From the NCBI GenBank assembly GCA_003211655.1, contig QCSC01000008.1, forward strand, positions 1 to 37,041: 37,041 nt of DNA, in the 5' to 3' direction. The position numbers and the translations under genes were made by a program. The notes beneath the pieces were generated by a model. It had not been told where the DNA came from. It ran no database searches and saw only the letters and a list, made by a program, of their open reading frames with translations. How positions within the stretch are numbered: the first letter of the stretch is position 1; the number at the start of each line of letters is the position of its first letter. The DNA is from Prochlorococcus sp. AG-469-F22 (lineage in GTDB: Bacteria; Cyanobacteriota; Cyanobacteriia; PCC-6307; Cyanobiaceae). Shown in pieces: positions 32,362 through 37,041 of this stretch.

Positions 32362-35292
32362 TTATTTGGTTTCCATCCAGTTATTTCCAACTCCGATATC
32401 GACGAGAAGTGGTACGTTTAATTTTACACAATCTTCCATAGTTTCTTTTACTAAACGCTTTGTGATTTCTAAGAAATCTGGTTGGACCTCGAATAACAAT
32501 TCATCATGAACCTGTAAAAGCATTTTAGCTGGAATTTTCATCTCTAATAATTTTTTGTTTAATTGAACCATAGCTATTTTAATAATGTCAGCACTAGAAC
32601 CTTGAATAGGGGCATTTGCGGCGGCTCTTAACGACTGAGCCTCCATTCCTGCTTTCCTAGCAGTTTGCAAATCTATTTCATAAGGATCTTTACCTATTAA
32701 TCTACCAAGTCCATTTTTATCAAATTTAAATTCTCTCTTCCTTCCAAAAATTGTCTCTACAAAACCTTTCGAGAGAGCAAGCCTTTCTTGAAGTTCTAGA
32801 AATTTAAAAATTTTGGCATACCTTTCTTTATATTTAATCAAAAATTCTTTTGCTTCAGTCGTACTTACCCCAGTAGAGCGTGCAAATTTTTTTATTCCCA
32901 TTCCATAAATAACTCCAAAATTAATGGTTTTACCAACTCTTCTTTCCTCAGAATTGATGTCTTCCTTTTCAAAAATCAATCGTGCTGTTAGAGAGTGAAT
33001 ATCATCATTTTTGTGAAATGCATTTATAAGGATTTCTTCATTAGCTAGGTGAGCAAGTATTCTTAATTCAATTTGCGAATAATCTGCTGATAGTAATTTC
33101 CAACCTTTTTCTGGCAAGAAGGCTTTTCTTATTCTTCTACTGAATTCTGTTCTGACAGGGATATTCTGAAGATTTGGATTACTACTGCTTAATCTCCCAG
33201 TGGCGGTAGCTGCTTGGTTGAAGTTAGTATGAACTCTTCCAGTTTTTTCACTAATAAGGTTGGGAAGAGCATCAATATATGTACTTAAAAGTTTACTATG
33301 AGTTCTATGTTTTATTAGATAGGGAATTATCTCATGTTCATCTATTAATCTTTCAAGAACAACGGCATCAGTACTCCAACCTGTTTTTGTTTTCCTTGAT
33401 TTTTTTTTATCAAGATTTAACTTCTCAAACAATATTTCACCAAGTTGTTTTGGAGAAGATAAATTAAATTCTTGCTTGGCTATTTCAAAAACATTTTCTT
33501 CAATATTTTCTAGTGTACTTTTTAATTCTTCAGAAAGTTCATTTAAATATGTGATATCTATTCTGATACCATTCATCTCCATTTCTGATAAGACTGGCTC
33601 TAAAGGTAATTCGATTTCTTTAAATAATTTTGTTAAATCCTTATTTTCATTATTAAATCGTTCTTTAAAAATTTTCGCGATCTTGAAAGTTAGAAATACA
33701 TCATAACCACAGTAAATACTTGCATTATTAATGCCCACAAATGAAAAATCTTTATTCTTTCCAACTGTTTCTTTAAAAGTTGGGGGCTTAAATCCAAATT
33801 CTCTAAAACTAATTTCACTTAAGCCATGTTTTTCGTGATTATTGAGAATGTAGTCTGCTAATAGGGTATCAAAAGTAACTCCTTTAAGATTTAGCCCATG
33901 GTTATAAAATATTTGTCTATCAAACTTACAATTTTGAAGTGTTTTTTCTTTCTCTGGACTTTCTAGCCAAGATTTTAAATTAAAGAATACATCTTCAATT
34001 GCTAATTGATTTATCTCATCTTTTTGCGATTGATGACCAAGAGGTATATAAAATAGATCATTACTTTCTTCGCCAAGACAAAAACCTATACCAACAAGTT
34101 CTGCATCTAGAGGATTTAAACTATTTGTCTCTGTGTCTAAGGCAACGATCTCATTCGTAATCTCTAATCTTTTAACTAATTGATCTAGTAATTTAAAATT
34201 ATTAACTATATTTACTTTGATTTTTGGGATTTTATTTTCTTTTTCTTCTAAATCTGTTGAAGTTAAAACTTTTGATTCTTTTTCCTTTTGTTTTCCTTCA
34301 TTATTTTTATCAAAACCGCCTTTACTAAATGCTGAATTAAAAATATCAACTTGCCTCAGTAAAGTTGATAATTCAAGTTTTTGAAGCGATTCCGATAATG
34401 CAACTTGATTTATTTGATTTAGTTCATATCCATTGCTTAATACAAGAGGTACTTCAACATCTATCTTTGCTAAATCTCTTGATAGATAAGCATTGAATTT
34501 ATCATTTTTTAGCTTTTCCTTAACAGCTCCTTTTATAAACCCCTGATATTTTTTATCTTCATCTTTTTGAATAGTATCCAAGGTTTTATAAATTCCGTCT
34601 AAGGTATCATTTTCTTTTAATAAATTAATTGCTGTTTTTGGCCCTACACCTTTTATTCCTGGAATATTATCAGAACTGTCACCAGTTAAGGCCTTTAGAT
34701 CTACAACTCTTTCTGGATAAACTCCTAGTTTTTCTTTGACTCCATTTTCATTCATTAAAGTCGGATTACCACTTTTAGCATAAGGACCTCCTCCCATATA
34801 GAGAACATAAATATCTTTTTGATCATCAACTAGTTGAAATAAATCTCGATCCCCAGAAAGAATATTTACACACCAACCTTTTGAGGATGCATCATTAGCA
34901 ATTGTTCCTAATAGATCATCAGCTTCGAATCCTGGAGATTTGAAAATAGGTAAATTAAGACTTTCTTTTAAGATGATTTCTAGTTGTTCAATATCTTGAA
35001 AAAAAACATCTGGAGCTACATCTCTATTAGCTTTATAATTTGGATCTAATTCATGTCTAAAAGTTGGTTTTTCTGTATCAAAAGTAATACAAACACCTTC
35101 AGCATTGATATTTTTGCAATTATCTAGAAGACTCTTTAAAAATCCATAGGTTACACTAGTTGGAAAACCATCTTTAGTTGTTAATCCCCCATCAACCCCT
35201 TTGCTAAATGCATAGAAGCTTCTAAAAGCTAAAGAATGGCCATCAACTAAAAGTAAAATTGGTTTTTTTGGGTCTTTGGATTTCAAACTCAT
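32362..35292 (-). CDS. polA: DNA polymerase I
   Basis: A 976-aa enzyme. Residues about 11-300 are the 5'-3' exonuclease (LLLVDGHSLAFRSFYAF, GDSSDNIPGIKGVGPKTA). DTETNSL (about 388-394) begins a 3'-5' exonuclease domain with its Asp-Glu pair intact, so proofreading is possible. The polymerase domain has TATGRLSSSNPNLQNIP, SADYSQIELRILAHL, the finger helix RRVGKTINFGVIYGMG, and QVHDELLFEV with His929-Asp930-Glu931. It removes RNA primers and repairs DNA. It overlaps the HlyD-type gene by 4 bases (ATGA). Confidence 0.98.
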   Translation of the reverse strand: MSLKSKDPKKPILLLVDGHSLAFRSFYAFSKGVDGGLTTKDGFPTSVTYGFLKSLLDNCKNINAEGVCITFDTEKPTFRHELDPNYKANRDVAPDVFFQDIEQLEIILKESLNLPIFKSPGFEADDLLGTIANDASSKGWCVNILSGDRDLFQLVDDQKDIYVLYMGGGPYAKSGNPTLMNENGVKEKLGVYPERVVDLKALTGDSSDNIPGIKGVGPKTAINLLKENDTLDGIYKTLDTIQKDEDKKYQGFIKGAVKEKLKNDKFNAYLSRDLAKIDVEVPLVLSNGYELNQINQVALSESLQKLELSTLLRQVDIFNSAFSKGGFDKNNEGKQKEKESKVLTSTDLEEKENKIPKIKVNIVNNFKLLDQLVKRLEITNEIVALDTETNSLNPLDAELVGIGFCLGEESNDLFYIPLGHQSQKDEINQLAIEDVFFNLKSWLESPEKEKTLQNCKFDRQIFYNHGLNLKGVTFDTLLADYILNNHEKHGLSEISFREFGFKPPTFKETVGKNKDFSFVGINNASIYCGYDVFLTFKIAKIFKERFNNENKDLTKLFKEIELPLEPVLSEMEMNGIRIDITYLNELSEELKSTLENIEENVFEIAKQEFNLSSPKQLGEILFEKLNLDKKKSRKTKTGWSTDAVVLERLIDEHEIIPYLIKHRTHSKLLSTYIDALPNLISEKTGRVHTNFNQAATATGRLSSSNPNLQNIPVRTEFSRRIRKAFLPEKGWKLLSADYSQIELRILAHLANEEILINAFHKNDDIHSLTARLIFEKEDINSEERRVGKTINFGVIYGMGIKKFARSTGVSTTEAKEFLIKYKERYAKIFKFLELQERLALSKGFVETIFGRKREFKFDKNGLGRLIGKDPYEIDLQTARKAGMEAQSLRAAANAPIQGSSADIIKIAMVQLNKKLLEMKIPAKMLLQVHDELLFEVQPDFLEITKRLVKETMEDCVKLNVPLLVDIGVGNNWMETK

Positions 35293-36350
35293 TTTCTTTT
35301 ATTAGCCCAAGGTGGAATATCAATAAAGATTTGTTCTCCTGGTCTTAAACCATCAATTATTGAAGTTTTATTTCCGCTACTAATACCTATTTCTATCTTT
35401 TCAAATTTAGGAGCATTATTTTTATCTACTTTTAAGACACCTTTTTCACCTTTTTCTGTGACAATCGAAACTGTCGGAACTAAGATTTTTTCTTCACTAC
35501 TTTTAACTTTAAATTCAAGATCAGCGGTCATTCCAATTTTTATTTCCTCAAAAGTTTCTTTGAAGTTCAACGTTACTTCGAATGAAGTTACATTATTATC
35601 TTTTACGGCCCTTTCGGCTATTTTTTTTACTATTGCCCTGTATTTATTTGAGGGATAAGCTTCTATCCTTACAGATGCTTCTTGACCTGTTTGTATCCTT
35701 CCGATATCACTCTCTGGAACTTTGGCAATAATTTCAAGACCTTCTGATAATTCAAAAATAAAGTTTTTAGCTTTAGAGTCCGAACTTAAATTTGAACTAG
35801 GAGTAACGTAGGAGCCTATCTCTGCATATTTACCTGTTATTTTACCTTGATATGGAGCTTTTATTGAATAAAAATTTTTTTCAGCTTTTGCATCACTAAA
35901 TTTCGCTTCGCTTGTGTTGTATTTGTTTTTGTAGCTTTCATAATCCTCTTTACTAACTGCTCCTTCTTTGAATAAAAATTCTCTTCTTAAATATTCAGAT
36001 TTTTGTTTTTTAAAATTTAATTCAAGTTCTTCAAGCTTATAGATGAAATCTTCATCATCGAGAGTAGCCAAAATTTGACCCTTTTTTACGAGATCACCTT
36101 CTTCTACTTTAATTTCTTCTATTATGCCTTGTTTTCTTGGACCAATATTGCTTGTTCTAGTAGCCTTTACTTCTCCACTCGTGTTAATTGATTCAGAAAG
36201 AATCCCCTTTTCAACGGAAACTACAAAATTGGATATGTCTTTTGATTTGTTTTTCTTAAAAGAATTACTTAAAAAGACAAAAAAAGTTGCTAAGACAATT
36301 AATACAATCCCACTTTTTATGTTTAAATTCTTTTTTATTAAATTAAGCAT
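35289..36350 (-). CDS. HlyD/MacA-type membrane fusion (efflux adaptor) protein
   Basis: A 353-aa periplasmic adaptor. A single N-terminal membrane anchor (about residues 13-29) precedes GEVKATRTSNIGPRKQGIIE (barrel-sandwich strand), GDLVKKGQILATLDDEDF (lipoyl-like motif), a coiled coil (about 100-155), YQGKITGKYAEIGSYV and a C-terminal beta domain ending DGLRPGEQIFIDI. Such proteins link an ABC or RND pump to the outer membrane; neither the ATPase/permease nor the channel is visible in this window. In cyanobacteria the DevB-like members belong to this family. Confidence 0.82.
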   Translation of the reverse strand: MLNLIKKNLNIKSGIVLIVLATFFVFLSNSFKKNKSKDISNFVVSVEKGILSESINTSGEVKATRTSNIGPRKQGIIEEIKVEEGDLVKKGQILATLDDEDFIYKLEELELNFKKQKSEYLRREFLFKEGAVSKEDYESYKNKYNTSEAKFSDAKAEKNFYSIKAPYQGKITGKYAEIGSYVTPSSNLSSDSKAKNFIFELSEGLEIIAKVPESDIGRIQTGQEASVRIEAYPSNKYRAIVKKIAERAVKDNNVTSFEVTLNFKETFEEIKIGMTADLEFKVKSSEEKILVPTVSIVTEKGEKGVLKVDKNNAPKFEKIEIGISSGNKTSIIDGLRPGEQIFIDIPPWANKRK

Positions 36351-36497
36351 ATTTTTTAGTAAGCAAGCAATTAAGGATATTTAGAAACTATAGTGAATAA
36401 TCGAAACGATTATGGTTAACTTATCCAAGGTTGGCTAAGTAAACTTTATATTACAAGAAGATTATTCCATGACTAATTTATCTATAAATTTTTTCAA

Positions 36498-37041
36498 ATG
36501 TTAAAAGCCGGTATTATTGGATTGCCAAATGTTGGGAAATCAACTTTATTTAATGCACTAGTTAAAAATGCAAAAGCGCAAGCTGCAAACTTTCCCTTTT
36601 GTACCATAGAGCCAAATAAAGGTATTGTTTCAGTCCCTGATCAAAGACTGCAAGAGTTAGGTACTTTAAGTTTTAGTCAAAATATTATTCCCACAAAGAT
36701 TGAATTTGTAGATATTGCTGGTCTTGTAAAAGGTGCAAGTAAAGGAGAAGGTTTAGGTAATAAATTCCTATCCAATATTAGAGAAGTTGATGCAATTGTT
36801 CATGTCGTGAGATGTTTTGAAGATACTGAGGTAATTCATGTTTCAGGGAAGATTGATCCTTTAGATGATATCGAGATTATTAATTTGGAGCTTAATTTGG
36901 CTGATTTATCTCAGCTCCAAAAAAGAAGAGAAAGAATTAAGAAACAAGTCAAAACAAGTAAAGAAGCGGCTCAAGAAGATTCTTTATTAGAAAAAATTGA
37001 GTATGAGTTACAAAAAGGTCTTTCGGTCAGGTCAATATCTT
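36498..37041 (+). CDS. ychF: GTP/ATP-binding protein YchF, 5' part
   Basis: The frame opens at ATG 36498 and runs off the right edge after 181 codons. P-loop GLPNVGKST (residues 8-16) in [20 protein letters not shown], then [12 protein letters not shown], and [20 protein letters not shown], all YchF landmarks. YchF is a universally conserved Obg-family ATPase tied to ribosomes and oxidative stress. It is divergent from the HlyD-type gene. Confidence 0.95.
   Translation, partial: MLKAGIIGLPNVGKSTLFNALVKNAKAQAANFPFCTIEPNKGIVSVPDQRLQELGTLSFSQNIIPTKIEFVDIAGLVKGASKGEGLGNKFLSNIREVDAIVHVVRCFEDTEVIHVSGKIDPLDDIEIINLELNLADLSQLQKRRERIKKQVKTSKEAAQEDSLLEKIEYELQKGLSVRSIS

Noticed and set aside
1-37041. 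CRISPR array or toxin-antitoxin cassette
   Set aside because: No regularly spaced 25-40-base repeats and no recognisable Cas or toxin family; the small gene pair near 11 kb lacks family features for a toxin-antitoxin call.

Overview
The window is a very AT-rich, densely packed stretch of a marine picocyanobacterial chromosome, almost certainly Prochlorococcus. The diagnostic pieces are a Pcb chlorophyll antenna gene, psbD/psbC, ycf4, petM, ycf39, a Som-type porin, pntA1/pntA2/pntB and an NTRC-type thioredoxin reductase. There are no phycobilisome genes. Low G+C, short intergenic gaps and many TTG/GTG starts fit a streamlined strain. I did not assign the clade.

Layout. (a) 1-10.4 kb holds an iron-stress block with unrelated genes in between. 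A SemiSWEET-like gene and a peroxiredoxin-like gene lie divergent from flavodoxin (isiB), which is followed by a Pcb antenna gene. Then come a DUF3386 gene, a small conserved gene, a methyltransferase, a 56-aa basic protein gene, a MIF-like tautomerase gene, a DUF1824 gene and glyQ. After these come a porin gene, a small secreted protein gene, a piuC-type dioxygenase gene and the ferric-iron binding protein gene idiA/futA. (b) tRNA-Ser(CGA) at 10.45 kb is followed by about 2.4 kb of accessory-looking DNA with very small overlapping genes and low coding density. (c) At the end of that region are two adjacent small RNA genes that I read as Yfr1 (carrying the ACTCCTCACAC motif) and a Yfr2/Cyano-1 family RNA. 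(d) 13-24 kb is core: a ferredoxin-cobQ pair, maf, psbC-psbD, ycf4, a cyclophilin-like lipoprotein, ilvH, an alpha/beta hydrolase, petM, ycf39, infA and NTRC. (e) 24-37 kb is core: two hypothetical genes, the pnt operon with a YheT-like hydrolase, a thioredoxin-like ferredoxin with dxr, cysS, polA with an HlyD-type protein, and the 5' part of ychF.

How the parts fit together. Flavodoxin replaces ferredoxin, the Pcb protein may serve as an iron-stress antenna, and porin, PiuC and IdiA form an outer-membrane to periplasm iron route. A similar sequence (ATGTATAAAATGT or its palindromic form) lies upstream of isiB, the porin gene, the small secreted protein gene and the piuC/idiA divergent pair, so a shared regulator is plausible. 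The porin ribosome binding site contains GTGTGAGG, an exact complement of the core of the Yfr1-like RNA encoded 5.6 kb downstream. The 5' end of the neighbouring Yfr2-like RNA is itself nearly complementary to that Yfr1 motif. The window may therefore hold a small RNA circuit (Yfr2-Yfr1-porin) next to an iron regulon.
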